Origin: Orobanche coerulescens
Lineage: Eukaryota > Streptophyta > Magnoliopsida > Lamiales > Orobanchaceae
NCBI GenBank assembly: GCA_033398695.1
Contig: CM065802.1
Coordinates: 207,905,096-207,969,095, forward strand
Reading direction: 5' to 3'
DNA: 64,000 bases
The notes under the pieces are model-generated. The model saw only the letters and a list, made by a program, of their open reading frames with translations. It had not been told where the DNA came from and did no database searches. Each line of letters starts with the position of its first letter. Positions within the stretch are counted from its first letter, which is position 1. Made by a program: the position numbers and the translations under genes. Of this stretch, positions 22,256-33,516 are shown piece by piece.

Positions 22256-25200
22256 ATGTCTTTCAATCCACTATTTGTTATTCTCAAAGATAATAAACTA
22301 GATGGCACTAACTTTGCCATTTGGAAAAGAAATCTTGACATTGTCACATTGTGAGGGCATAAGTTTGTCTTAATCGAGGAGAGCCCTCTAGAACCAGAAC
22401 CGGATGCCACTTCCGAAGATTTGGCTGAATTAGAAAATGGAAAAAGTCGATGAGATGGCTCATTGTTACATTTTGGCTTCACCGACAAATGTATTGCGGC
22501 ATCGACATCGACGATGGGTTCGCCGCGGAAATGATGAAAAGTCTCACCGAGATGTTTGGTCATCGAGGCAGGCGGCTAGACAAAATGCTATGAGGGTATT
22601 GATGACAACCCAAATGTCCGAAGGGACTCAGTGAGGGATCATGTTCTAAAAATGATGTCTCATTTGAATGAATCGAGCATCTTGGGGGCTACTATCGATG
22701 CGAAACGCAGTCGATATTATCTTAGGCGACTTACCTAGAAGCTTTGAGCGATTCCGCCTTAACTACAATATGAACCGTAGGACATATAGTTTGGCGGAAC
22801 TTCCGAAAGCTTGATCTGTGAAGGTCTCTTCAAACAAGGTTATCATCAGATTCTTGCGGCAACCGGTGCTACTTCTTCCAAACCCAAATGGGGAAAGAAG
22901 AAGAAGCAGGTTGGCCAGAAGCAAGTGGCAACTCTCAAGGTGAAAAGAAAGGCTCCTCACCTCGAGGCGAACAAAAAGCCAAAGGGAAAGTGCTACAAGT
23001 GCGGTCAGAAAGGACATTTTAAAGCGGACTGCCCTGCTCTTAAGAAAGGTATGTCTCGTGCACTAGTAGTCAAAACATGTTTGGCAGCTTGTTCTTCCAC
23101 TTCGTGGATAGTTGATTCAGGCTCCACTGATCATGTTTGCTTTGACTCGCATGGTTTTCAGGTAACCAAGCAGCTTAGTGCGGGCGAGATTACCATCAAC
23201 TGGGGCGATTATTCCAGGCTTATGGCTGTTGCAGTGGGAGTCGTGCAGTTGAAGATTAATGATAAATTATTAGTTCTCAATAATGTATTATTAGTACCGG
23301 ATTTTAGAATGAATTTAATTTCGGTTTCTAAATTAAAATGCGATGGTTATTCAGTTTCTTTTGATGATGATGCCATTATTAAGAAAAGAAGCGGTGAATA
23401 TATTTGCAGAGGTACTTTTAATGATGGACTATATATTGTTAATACTGCACAAACTCCTATGCATAAATCACTTAACTCTTTGTCTAAACCTAAAAAGAGA
23501 AAAGAACCTTCAAGCATAAACCAAACATATCTGTGGCATTTACGGTTAGGACATGTAAACCTTAGAAGGATTCAAAGATTGGTAGATGATGGCCCATTGG
23601 ATGATCTCCAAGTTGAGTCATTTCCAATTTGTGAATCCTGTCTGGAAGGTAAGATGACCGAAAGAGTTTTTAAAACCAAAGGAAACCGTGCTCAGGATGT
23701 GTTAGAATTGGTTCATACGAATGTATGTGGTCCAATGAATATCCAGGCTAGGGGTGGTTTCGAATACTTCATCACGTTTATAGATGATTATTCGAGATAT
23801 GGATACATCTATTTGATGTGACGTAAGTCTGAAGCCTTTGACAAGTTCAGAGACTTCAAGGCTGATACGGAGAAGCGTCATGGGAAGAGTATCAAGTCGC
23901 TATGATCTGATCGTGGTGGCGAATACCTTAGCGGAGAGTTTTTGGATTTCTTGGCGAATGAGGGGATTTCGTCCCAGCTCACCGCGCCGGGAACTCCACA
24001 ACAAAATGGTGTGGCTGAAAGAAGGAATAGGACTCTTTTAGAAATGGTTAGATCAATGATGAGTTATTCAGATTTACCTATTTCGTTTTGGGGATACGCC
24101 TTAGAAACAGCGGCGTACATTCTAAACCTGGTGCCTTCGAAATCAGTTCCAAAAACACCCACAAAACTATGGAGTGGGCGTAAGCCCAGTCTAGGACATG
24201 TTCGGATTTGGGGTACTCCAGCACATGTGCTGAATAAGGAAGCTGATAAATTGGCATCTCGTACAGAAGTGCGAGTGTTTGTAGGATACCCTAAGGGAAC
24301 GAAGGGTGGCTTGTTCTATAGTCCCCCGGATCAGAAGGTCATTGTTAGCACCAATGCCCGATTTCTGGAAGAGGATTATATGATTAGTCACAAGCCCATG
24401 AGCTAGATAATTCTGGAAGAGCTAAGGGGCGAGACTCCACCTATACCAATCGTACAAGCGCCAACTAACACTGCACCACGTATCGATTCTGAAACTTTTA
24501 CACCAACTCAGGATTTGCCTCGTCGTAGTGGGAGGGTTGTTCGTCAGCCCGAACGATTCATAGGCGTGGGAAAGTCTTCGAACTCAATCCCATACGAAGA
24601 TGAATCAGTTCCCTGGACCTATAAGGAGGCAATCCAAGATAAAGATGCTGACTCCTGGCAATAAGCAATGGAATCAGAAATGGGATCTATGGATTCCAAT
24701 CAAGTGTGGGAGCTAGTAGAGCTACCTGATGGTGTACAAGCCATTGGAAGTAAATGGGTCTACAAGCGAAAGAAAGGACGTGACGGGAAGGTTGAAACCT
24801 TCAAAGCGAGGCTTGTTGCAAAAGGTTACACTCAGAAAGAGGGTATCGATTATGATGAAACCTTTTCGCCGGTAGCCATGCTTAAGTCAATCCGGATTCT
24901 TTTAGCTATAGCTGCGCATTTGGATCTGGAGATTTGGCAGATGGATGTCAAGACTGCATTCTTGAATGGGAGTCTAGACAAGGAAATCTATATGCGCCAA
25001 GCAGAGGGATTCATTGCTAAAGGAGAAGAGCACTTGGTGTGCAAACTTAAGAAATCCATTTATGGACTTAAGCAAGCATCTAGATCTCGGAACAATCGTT
25101 TTGACGAAGTTGTCCATTCATATGGATTCGTCCAATGTCCGAGTGAGAGTTGTGTGTATAAGAAATGCGATGGAAACGTGTTGGTGTTTCTTGTACTGTA

Positions 25201-26180
25201 TGTAGACGATATCCTTCTGATTGGAAACAATGTGAAGGAATTGTCGGATGTACGGGTATGGCTATCTGAGCAGTTCGATATGAAGGATCTAGGAGAAGCA
25301 GGACACATCCTTGGAATCAGGATCTTTCGTGATCGGAAGAAAAGGATGTTGTGCTTATCCCAGGCATCTTATATCGATACAGTGCTGAAGCGGTTTAGCA
25401 TGGAGAATTCCAAGAAAGATTTTCTACCTTACAGACATGGAATTCAACTATCTAAGAACATGTGTCCTAAGACACAAAAGGAGATAGATGACATGAAGAT
25501 GGTCCCTTATGCATCTGCTGTGGGAAGTCTCATGTATGCTATGCTTTGCACTAGACCAGATATCTGTCATGCAGTGGGCATGGCTGCTAGATATCGATCA
25601 AACTCAGGACTGTGACACTGGATTCTTTGTCAAGCACATACTCAAGTACCTAAGAAGGACTAGGAGTACATGCTTGTATATCAATCAGACGACACATTTA
25701 GGTGGGTTACACGACTCAAATTTTCATCGGACAAGGAAAAGTCCAAGTCTACTTCGGGTTATGTGTTTAGCTTTGGGAGGTGGAGCCATTAGTTGGAGGA
25801 GTGTGAAGCGTAAATGCATCTTGGACTCTACCATGGAAGCGAGTATGTGGCGGCCTGCGAGGCGACCAAGGAGGTGTGGCTCAAATACTTCTGCGGGACT
25901 TAGATGTGATTCCCGATTTGCCGGAGGGTATTACACTTTATTGTGATATCTTGGTGCGATCGCAAATTCGAGGAACCACGAGCCCATCGAGCAAGTAAAC
26001 ATATCAACCGCAAGTACCACATCATACGACACTTCGTGAAGGAAGGAGACGTAGTTGTAGCGAGGTTGCATCGGAAGATAATCTTGCTGACCCTTTCATG
26101 AAAGGCCTACCTTCAAAAGTTTTTGAAAGGCATGTGGAAGGAATGGGATTACGGTGTATGGCAGCATTGCTTTGAGTATA
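22256..26180 (+). pseudogene. Copia-1 gag-pol: gag, protease, integrase, RT, RNase H
   Basis: ATG at 22256 starts a UBN2-type gag that is frameshifted several times before 22811. From 22811 the frame is open to 23821: zinc knuckle C-x2-C-x4-H-x4-C (22991-23032), protease WIVDSGSTDHV (active-site Asp about 23114), GAG-pre-integrase block (WHLRLGH) and the start of the integrase core. There the first catalytic Asp of the usual HTDVCGP motif is Asn (HTNVCGP). TGA at 23819-23821 ends this part. The integrase continues at 23942-24406 (the [14 protein letters not shown] block holds the catalytic Glu). RT is in 24668-25615, with MDVKTAFLNG and YVDD at 25199-25210. The RNase H from about 25620 is badly degenerate. 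Confidence 0.92.
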
Positions 26181-26240
26181 AGTGGGAGAAATGAGAGACT
26201 ATGTAATAGAGTAGTATACTTAAAAGCATGCTTTGAGTAT

Positions 26241-26251
26241 AAGTGGGAGAT
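26241..26251 (+). promoter_or_regulatory. Copia-1 polypurine tract
   Basis: AAGTGGGAGA immediately before the 3' LTR. A similar block about 60 bp upstream (ATAAGTGGGAGAAATGAGAG) is a partial local duplication of GCTTTGAGTATAAGTGGGAG. Confidence 0.85.
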
Positions 26252-27744
26252 TGTTAGGATTGTATCTTAAAGCATACTTTATGCTTGTATTACCTAATTT
26301 CCCATTTACTACCTATGAGGATATTAATTATATTTAATCACATGTTTTGCATATTAATTCACGTTATGGTTATGCAAATGAAATGTCTAATTATTTTATA
26401 TTGTAGATAATTTGGTGTGTTGGTGTCACACGGAAGATCACATTATCGGTGCCTTATAAAATAATATAATAGTTCACAACCTATATAATTATTAGACAAA
26501 TTATATAAAGGGTTGTAGTGTATGCTTGAAAATAGTTGGTCTTGACTATTAGCATACATTAGCGTATTTGCATACGTTGAACAGGATCGAGGTGAGATAG
26601 TGTCTTACATCTTGTTGTAAGAAGAACGTAAATCTCGGATAATTATTATTTCTTAATTCTAAGTATATAATATTTAATTGTGTATTTATAATAATTATTG
26701 CTTTGATTTACCATAGGTGAGAGTCAAAATGATCGACTCAATAAGCCTCGTATCTTGGGCAATAATATTGTTTATACGACAATTATTATTATTACTAGAA
26801 ATCGTGTCCCGACTCGTGCGGGTTGATGATGTCCCCTTGAGGAGCTCGATAATGATTATTATATTAAACCCTGCAGGTGGATTTAATTTCGATATAATAA
26901 TAAGGTTCGAGTGGTACTACTCTTGGATAAGATATTAATTAATTAAAGCTGTCAGTAGCTTATAATTAATTAATGGACATTCGATATCTTAAACACGGGA
27001 AATAATATATTTAATAAGGAGCCCAATTTCGTAATTTGCGATTTTGGTAGGAAGTGCAATATCAAACTTTTTAGTGGACTAAGTTGATATTAATTAATTC
27101 ATCATATATTAGGAAGAGTCCTAATAAGGTAAGATGAATTAATTGGGAGTCCTTCCATAATCCTCCTCTAGATCCCTAGTAGTAGTCCAAGAGCCTATAA
27201 ATAGGACATTATGGTTGATGGCCAATTTTATGCTTCTTCATACACAAGGAATTTCGATTTTTTTTCTTCTAAGTGTTTAATTGTGGATCTTGACTTGTGT
27301 CTTTGATTCCACAATTGAGAGAACACTTTAATTCTTGCTACATATCGGAATTACTTAAAGAAAAGATAATCGAGAGTAGTGAGGCATAAGAATTCGGCCG
27401 ATCAATAAGGTGTCCAAGCAAGATCCGGTAGCTCGTTGCCCACACAACGTCCGGTTCAAGGCGGATCATACTCTGGAATATCTGAAGGTAGAAATACAAG
27501 GCGATCAAGAAGGAAGTAACCAACGCGCTTCAAAAGGTAATATCCTATGATCTTGGATCTAGATTAGGATATTTTAATTAATCAACATATTTAATTAATA
27601 AATAATAAATAATATTTAAATTGCTTGTTAGTCTTAGTAATTAATTAATTAGCATGCCTAAATAGATCTAATGCTCGTAGATGCGTAAAACGCTATTATC
27701 AATTCTTCCCAAACTTCGCTTCCGCTGCGTTTTACTTTCCAACA
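26252..27744 (+). repeat. Copia-1 3' LTR
   Basis: Near-identical to 19393-20884, ends CCAACA, followed by the TSD CGACC. Confidence 0.96.
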
Positions 27745-28608
27745 CGACCGAGAGCTGCGTTCCAAGTGAGGTTTTGAGCGATTCTTCAAGTTTTGTTCGT
27801 GGAGTTCGTTGAGAGATTGATTGTTGTCCCCCAAGTGAAGTTTATCATCATCTTAATCCTCTTTCTCCATCCTTAATCCAAGGTAATCTCCTAGAACCTT
27901 ATTTTTGATAAATTTGGGGGGTTATGGTTTTTTGTCCGATTCGTTCCATATTGTTGATTTATCCATGATGGCTATGATTAATATTAGTAGTATTCATGTG
28001 CTTCCTACGAAATTTCGGTGAACTTCGGTGTGTTCTTGAAATCGAGAGGGTTTGGGGTTGTTGTCCGCCCTCGTTGATTTTGTCATATGAAATTACATGA
28101 ATCGTAGGTGGGTTTCCGGGTGTTTTCCGTTATCGTTGTTTTGTCGAGTTGTTGAAATTGTGTTTGACAAATCGTCTAGGTTCGGTGTTTGGTTTCTCGC
28201 AACCGTGATCGTAATCTTTCCTGTTTCTCGTAGTCGTTTAATCGAGGCAAGTATTCTTAAATGAACTTACACTCTTAACATGATAACATTGCATGAGTGA
28301 TGTGTGTGTGTGTGTGTATGCTCACTATGGGAGTAGGGATCCATAGAGGCATGGATCGACGAGCTTTGCTTTGAACCACTACGGGTTAGATCCGACGGGG
28401 TCTCGGTAGGGGTCTACAGAGGCGTGGATCGACGGTTAATTGTGGTGCATTTATAAATGTGATTTGGCTATGGCATTTCCGGAAATGAGTACTTTTGAAC
28501 TGTGTTTTCATGATTGCATGCATTGACTAAATGTGTAAGATGTAAGTTGTTCATTTGGCCTACTTGTACTAGCGTAATGGCTAACCCCTTTGGGGGACCC
28601 TTGTTGGG

Positions 28609-28631
28609 GAAATTCGTTTTATGAATTTCAG
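28609..28631 (+). other. Conserved LTR hairpin followed by TTTCAG (Tekay-2)
   Basis: GAAATTC pairs with GAATTTC (7 bp) around a 7-base loop and is followed by AG|GT. Relative to Tekay-1 both sides of the stem have changed, keeping the pairing. Confidence 0.75.
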
Positions 28632-28956
28632 GTTATGTTCAGCCGGACGAACGGGCATTGGGACAGTACGAGGATGCAGGCCAGGGTTGTTGACATGTGC
28701 AAGTGGGTTTCTTTATTTTCCGTTGTCCATTTCAATATGGTTGTTTTCCAACTTGTGAACTAATAGACGTACTCGAGTACTTAGGGGCTTTTGATTTTGC
28801 AAAGTGTATTGAGTTGTCTGTTATGTTTTCGTTGGATTATTATGTTGCTCAATTGACCGGTCGAACCGGGTGGATTATTACTGTTTTGCGTCTTTGTGAT
28901 GTGGTGTTATTGCGTCGACTCCGTGAGTCGATGAGTGAAGTTGATATCCTAACCTG

Positions 28957-28979
28957 GTGGGTCCCATGTAGGGGTCCAC
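28957..28979 (+). other. U5 hairpin (Tekay-2 3' LTR)
   Basis: GTGGGTCCC pairs with GGGGTCCAC (9 bp with two G-T wobbles) around an ATGTA loop, about 40 bp before the LTR end. Confidence 0.75.
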
Positions 28980-29043
28980 AACGCTGTTACATTCCCAGGA
29001 TTTCTTGGGGGTGTTACAGTGGTAAGAATCATGGCGGGGGTGT

Positions 29044-29523
29044 TTGTATGGAAAGGGTGTCTGTTATAACTGCGGGAAGCCAGGTCACACAAGCCGACAA
29101 TGTCCACAATCTAAGGGCAAAGGACAAACATCGGGAGGTCAAGCTCGAGTCTACTCAATGAATCAGGCTGATGATAGTCCCGGCACAGTATCATGTATGC
29201 TTACGATCTCTAATGTGCCTGCTTTCGCTTTGTTTAACACTAGTGCCACACACTCTTTTATGTCTGCAAAATTTTATCATGCCTTTGGTTATAGAAGCGT
29301 TAAAACTGTTGAGTCTCTAAAGGTTAGCTTACCGTCAGGAAGTGCGATACTCACTAATAGGATGATTGATGAGAGTATTGAGATAGGAGGAAGAGAATTT
29401 GACGCTAACCTGTATTTGATTAACTCGGTGGATTTTGACGTGATCCTTGGTATGGACTGGCTCGATAGACATGATGCTGAAATAAGGTGCTGTGAGAAGA
29501 AGGTGACATTAAGGTGCTCCTAA
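29044..29523 (+). pseudogene. Tekay-3 gag C-terminus and protease
   Basis: CCHC zinc knuckle CYNCGKPGHTSRQC at 29062-29103, followed by a linker and the aspartic protease. The active site reads LFNTSATHSF instead of [10 protein letters not shown]: the catalytic Asp is Asn (AAC at 29236-29238). The second conserved protease region GMDWLDRH is present near 29450. The frame stops at 29521. The N-terminal gag was removed by the rearrangement at 13467/29018. Confidence 0.88.
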
Positions 29524-29583
29524 GGCGAGTCGATCACCTTTTATGGTACTAAGAGTAGGGCAGTACGAAGAGTAATCACAGCC

Positions 29584-30549
29584 ATGGCGGCACTGAGAAC
29601 TCTAAAGAAGGAGGAATGTCAGGGTTACTTGGTGAGTTTGGTCGACACTCGTACTAATGAGGTGTCCCCTACAGACGTACCTATAGTACGGGAGTTTTTG
29701 GATGTGTTTCCAGAAGACTTGACGGGAGTCCCGCCCGAATGGAAAGTGGAGTTTAGTATTGATTTGATCCCCGGAGCAGCCCCAACATCCAAACTGCCAT
29801 ATAGAATGGCTCCGAAGGAACTGCAAGAATTGAAAGTTCAAATCCAAGAGCTAATGGAACTTGGATTTGTTCATCTTAGTGTGTCACCATGGGGTGCACC
29901 AGTGTTGTTTGTAAGAAAGAAAGATGGGTCACTTTAGATGTGTATTGATTACAGGGAGCTGAACCGACTCACGGTGAAGAACAAGTACCCATTACCGAGA
30001 ATCGAGGATCTATTCGATCAGTTGAGGGGAACGAAACCTTTTCGAAGATCGATTTGAGGTCGGGTACCCTCAACTAAAGATAAGGGAGTGTGACATTCCC
30101 AAGACGGCTTTCAGGACCTGTTACGGGCATTTTGAATTTGTAGTGATACCATTTGGTCTGAGTAATGCACCTGCAGTCTTTATGGATTTGATGAACAGGG
30201 TGTTCCAACCTTACTTGGATAAGTTCGTGATCGTCTTCATAGACGACATCTTGGTGTATTCTAAGGACAAGGAACAACACCAAGAGCATTTGAGGGTTAC
30301 ATTAGAGACACTTCGCAAGGAGAAGTTGTATGCCAAGTTCAAGAAATGTGAGTTTTGGTTAAATAGGGTTGGATTCCTTGGTCATGTGGTGACTTCTAAA
30401 GGAATTGAGATAGATCCCGACAAAGTTGTAGCAGTGAGTAGTTGGAGAGTACCCAAGAATGCGAGCGAAGTTCGCAGTTTTCTGGGCTTAGCTGGCTATT
30501 ATAGAAGATTTATCGAAGGATTTTCGAAAATCACGACTCCTATGACCCA
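29584..30549 (+). pseudogene. Tekay-3 reverse transcriptase, broken
   Basis: N-terminal RT part 29584-29937 (VFPEDL, PYRMAP and KKDGS blocks), with TAG at 29935-29937 replacing a sense codon before the YRELN block. Frame breaks follow near 30030-30120. The frame from 30143 contains [17 protein letters not shown] and FIDDIL motifs with both Asp intact, then [11 protein letters not shown]. The segment ends at the retroposon insertion and its poly(T). Confidence 0.88.
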
Positions 30550-30550
30550 G

Positions 30551-30584
<34 letters not shown>

Positions 30585-31222
30585 CAAAAAGGATAGGGGG
30601 CCTATTCCCTTACAAAGCCAATTTCTACTGTTATTCAGGGGGCCAAATCCCTAACATGACCAATACTAACAAAAGGAAAATTAGGAAATACAAAGAAATC
30701 CCGATTACAACACAGAAACCCATTAGTTCGGGTTTTTCTTCTCCTTGACTTTTTTCTTTTTATTTTTGCTCACGACTTCAATGTAACCCTCAACCTCTTC
30801 GGATGTGCCAATGATTTCATTTTATGGACCTATTGCTCGATCATTTGCCTCGAAATCTTCTTCCACGTTTATAATTTCTTTTTCTGGTTCCCATGCTCGA
30901 TCATTTTCCTCGGAACATCATGTTGTTGGCTGGTAAGATTTCATATGATTGAAAGATATCATCTCTAATCTTTTGAACAATCGACCGCTCGAGCGTTAGA
31001 CGAAGCTTGCGAAAGTGGGGTCCCTGATTCGATCGAAAACTGAGTCTTCATCGAACTCCGGGGGTAACCTCAAGAAATTTGGGTAGCTGGCGATGCAGAC
31101 GGTCGGTTGTTGTACGACTGGGTAAGAAACATTTTGGAGATGATCTTTCTCTTCAATTGCCACAAGACATTTTTCCAAAATCTGAGTATTTTTTGTCTTA
31201 CCCGTTTCATAAGAGGCGGGCT
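30550..31222 (-). mobile_element. Poly(A) retroposon (LINE-derived or processed), minus strand
   Basis: A 673-bp insert flanked by the exact 15-bp duplication GACTCCTATGACCCA (30535-30549 and 31223-31237). On the plus strand it starts with about 27 T (30551-30577), i.e. a poly(A) tail on the minus strand. The long TSD plus poly(A) is the mark of LINE-type target-primed insertion. On the minus strand it carries a Lys-rich coding tail and an apparent 3' UTR. A 5'-truncated LINE or an internally deleted LINE derivative is most likely; a processed transcript is possible. I do not recognise the 5' half. Confidence 0.88.
30723..30809 (-). pseudogene. C-terminal coding tail within the retroposon
   Basis: Minus-strand reading frame of 28 codons ending in TAA at 30723-30725. 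It has an acidic start (EEVEGYIEVV) and a Lys-rich end ([12 protein letters not shown]). Such tails occur at the end of plant LINE ORF1 proteins; this is inference only. Confidence 0.4.
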
Positions 31223-31237
31223 GACTCCTATGACCCA

Positions 31238-31527
31238 ATTAACAAGGAAAGGTGTGAGATTTGAATGGAGTGAGAGGTGCAAGGAAAGTTTCCAAGAGTT
31301 GAAGAGGAGACTAACCTCGGCACCAGTATTAACGATTCCCGATCCGACGGAAGACTTTGTTATTTACAGTGATGCCTCAAAGCAGGGGTTGGGTTGTGTT
31401 CTGATGCAACATAGTAAAGTAGTAGCATATGCATCGATACAACTTAAACCACATGAGTTGAACTATCTGACGCATGATCTGGAGTTGGCTGCTGTAGTAC
31501 ACGCGTTGAAGATTTGACGTCACTATC
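31238..31527 (+). pseudogene. Tekay-3 RNase H, first part
   Basis: Continues the RT-RNase H connection directly after the retroposon TSD (LTRKG...[12 protein letters not shown]) and includes the RNase H start [13 protein letters not shown] with its catalytic Asp. The TGA at 31515-31517 replaces the Trp of the usual KIWRHYL. It is interrupted by Copia-2 within the RHYL codons and resumes at 41016. Confidence 0.88.
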
Positions 31528-33503
31528 TGTTAGGAGTATGCCCTCGAATGCCACTCAGAGGTTGTTGAGTGAGGACATTGTACTTGTAATTATGTAAACC
31601 ATTTATATAAGGCAAATGAATGTTTCTTTATTTACTGGTAGTTACTGGCATTCCTAACTCATAAATAAACATATAGAAACTAGTCCATGTATTTGAGAGC
31701 AAAACGTTCCACTCCTTATTGGATAAGGGGGTCGGCACTGGAAAGGTTATAGCTCAAATACTTAATCGTTCGCAAGTCGATGAAACTTGATTGGGCGTTA
31801 AGTTTATGTGAAGACTTGTATGACGTGTTCTTTGACATGGAGAGTGCCTGTCGAACACTAATGGTTAGTGGGAGCACACGTTATAGGTATGCTAATTGGA
31901 TTAGTATACTCGAACCGACTCACCCTCGATTCGTCACATGGATTTCACTCCGGGACAGTCAATGACGGAATCGAAAGGTTGTGATAGGTATTCGTGAACC
32001 TTCGACTTGAGGATTTAGTAGGGATGTGCTTGTGACGTCAAGATTTTCATTAGAGTAGTTCGACCCTGTAAAGCGGAAGGCGGGGGTCAACCTCGACGTG
32101 CATCTTGACGGGCAAGTAGCAGGTCCTACTGAATACCAAGATAGAATTCTTTCTCCCGTTAGTGAGCGGGTTATATGTCCTATGCGGTTATTGGCAGATG
32201 AGATCATAAGTCTTTGGCCAAAGCATTGGAGCTAGTTGTATTAGATACACGACAGCTCGATGATCTCGATTTGCATTAACGCATGCATAGCGTCAAAATC
32301 TGAGATATGGTTTGGTCGACCGTGACCCTATAACTTGATCGGGACATTTGAAAGAAGGGTTTATACGTATACCGGTATTCACGGAGAATGGTTCTTGAAT
32401 GATCCCAATCATTCGTTCTCGATCGAAGTGCAGTGTAGGCCACCAGTCGGCTAGGTGGTGCTACTACTCTTTGGTTCCTCCCATTGCCGATCGAGACGGA
32501 CCTACCGAGTCGCGCATTAGGATTGACAACGGAATGAATCGAGCTAATTATCTCATTATGAATATTAGATATTGGATATCTAATTTTGGAACATTGGATG
32601 TTTAAATCGATTTATTGGATAAATTGATTTACGGCTAATGAATTAAATAAATTACTTGGGTGATTAATTTAATTCATGAATATAATTATTTCTTGGAGAA
32701 ATTAATTATGTTATTTTGTATTTGATATGTTTAATTAATTGGATTAATTAAACGACATAAATACATCGGAGCGGAATAGGAGTTTATCTGTTTGGACTCA
32801 CGGGAGTCAAAGCAACCGAACTCGACCGTTTTCTAGCATGGGCCAACCCCCACTTATTACCATGTGTGTGTATTGACTTGTCCCCATCATGGTTTTGGAA
32901 TCTCATGTGATTGAGGGGACAAGTATCATATACATTATATGGGAATCAAATCATGATATATGTATTTGTTTTCATGTGGGTTGAATAAGAATATATACAA
33001 GACTTTGATCTCTCATCCTTACAATACTTCTTGGCATTTACGTATCATTGAGTTTGAGAGAGAGAGAGAAAATTGTTTTCTCTTTAGTCATCTTCTTCTT
33101 CAACCTTGTTCTTGTTTTTCTTAGAGAAAAATATCAAGACATAAAGAGAGAGTAAGATTAAAACACTTAGAGTGTAGTAATCTTTACATATATAGCTTCA
33201 TCACCTAGCTCTAGCCGTATCCTCGGAGGATAGCAAGGTGTTGTCATTCCGTTCGTTTCTCGTGGCGTGGCAAGTAGAGACGCGGTGCTTTCGGCGTTGG
33301 ATCGTTCAAGAGCTTGGGGAATAGCTCAAGAGAAGGTTACCATTTAATCAACGGACTTCGAGGGTTAGTTTTTTACAACTCTTGCTTTTCGTTTATATAT
33401 TCGTATATACGTAGCTCGATCGATCATCGTAGGGATTCGGATCGAATTAATTTTCGTTTTACCGCTTCCGCTGGGCCTTCGTTTTAGGCACCGAATCCCA
33501 ACA
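31528..33503 (+). repeat. Copia-2 5' LTR
   Basis: TGTTAGGAGTATG...AATCCCAACA. A possible TATA box TATATAC lies at about 32992-32998. Matches 39045-41010 except for about a dozen short mismatch patches and some 1-3 bp indels. Confidence 0.95.
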
Positions 33504-33504
33504 G

Positions 33505-33516
33505 TGGTATCGGAGC
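33505..33516 (+). promoter_or_regulatory. Primer binding site of Copia-2
   Basis: TGGTATCGGAGC right after the LTR, initiator tRNA-Met type. Confidence 0.85.

Larger units (their letters stand above)
19393..27744 (+). mobile_element. Copia-1: Ty1/copia retrotransposon with both LTRs
   Basis: An 8352-bp element with TSD CGACC at 19388-19392 and 27745-27749, LTRs of 1492 and 1493 bp (TGTTAGGATTG...CCAACA), a PBS, a long leader, gag-protease-integrase-RT-RNase H in Ty1/copia order, and the polypurine tract AAGTGGGAGA. The LTRs are almost identical, so it is young relative to Tekay-2. A Tork/TAR-type lineage is my guess from RT wording only. The polyprotein has several stops and shifts. Confidence 0.95.
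13468..29018 (+). mobile_element. Tekay-2: Ty3/gypsy chromovirus, 5' LTR almost entirely deleted
   Basis: Only the last 122 bp of the 5' LTR remain (13468-13589). PBS, gag-pol and polypurine tract follow, and the 3' LTR starts at 18481. That LTR is split by Copia-1 (19393-27744) and ends at 29018. The 13468-13589 remnant matches 28896-29018 closely, which proves the pairing. The 3' end abuts a Tekay-3 gag fragment, so Tekay-2 had inserted in Tekay-3 gag; the matching 5' flank is gone. Gag-pol has many stop codons, mostly of C-to-T type. Confidence 0.92.
27750..29018 (+). repeat. Tekay-2 3' LTR, second part
   Basis: Resumes directly after the Copia-1 target duplication. It includes the splice-donor-like CCAAG|GTAATC (27892/27893), a repeat region with ATCCGACGGGGTC and GGATCGACG motifs (about 28330-28435), the splice-site-like hairpin and the U5 hairpin. 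Ends GGGGGTGTTACA. Confidence 0.92.
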
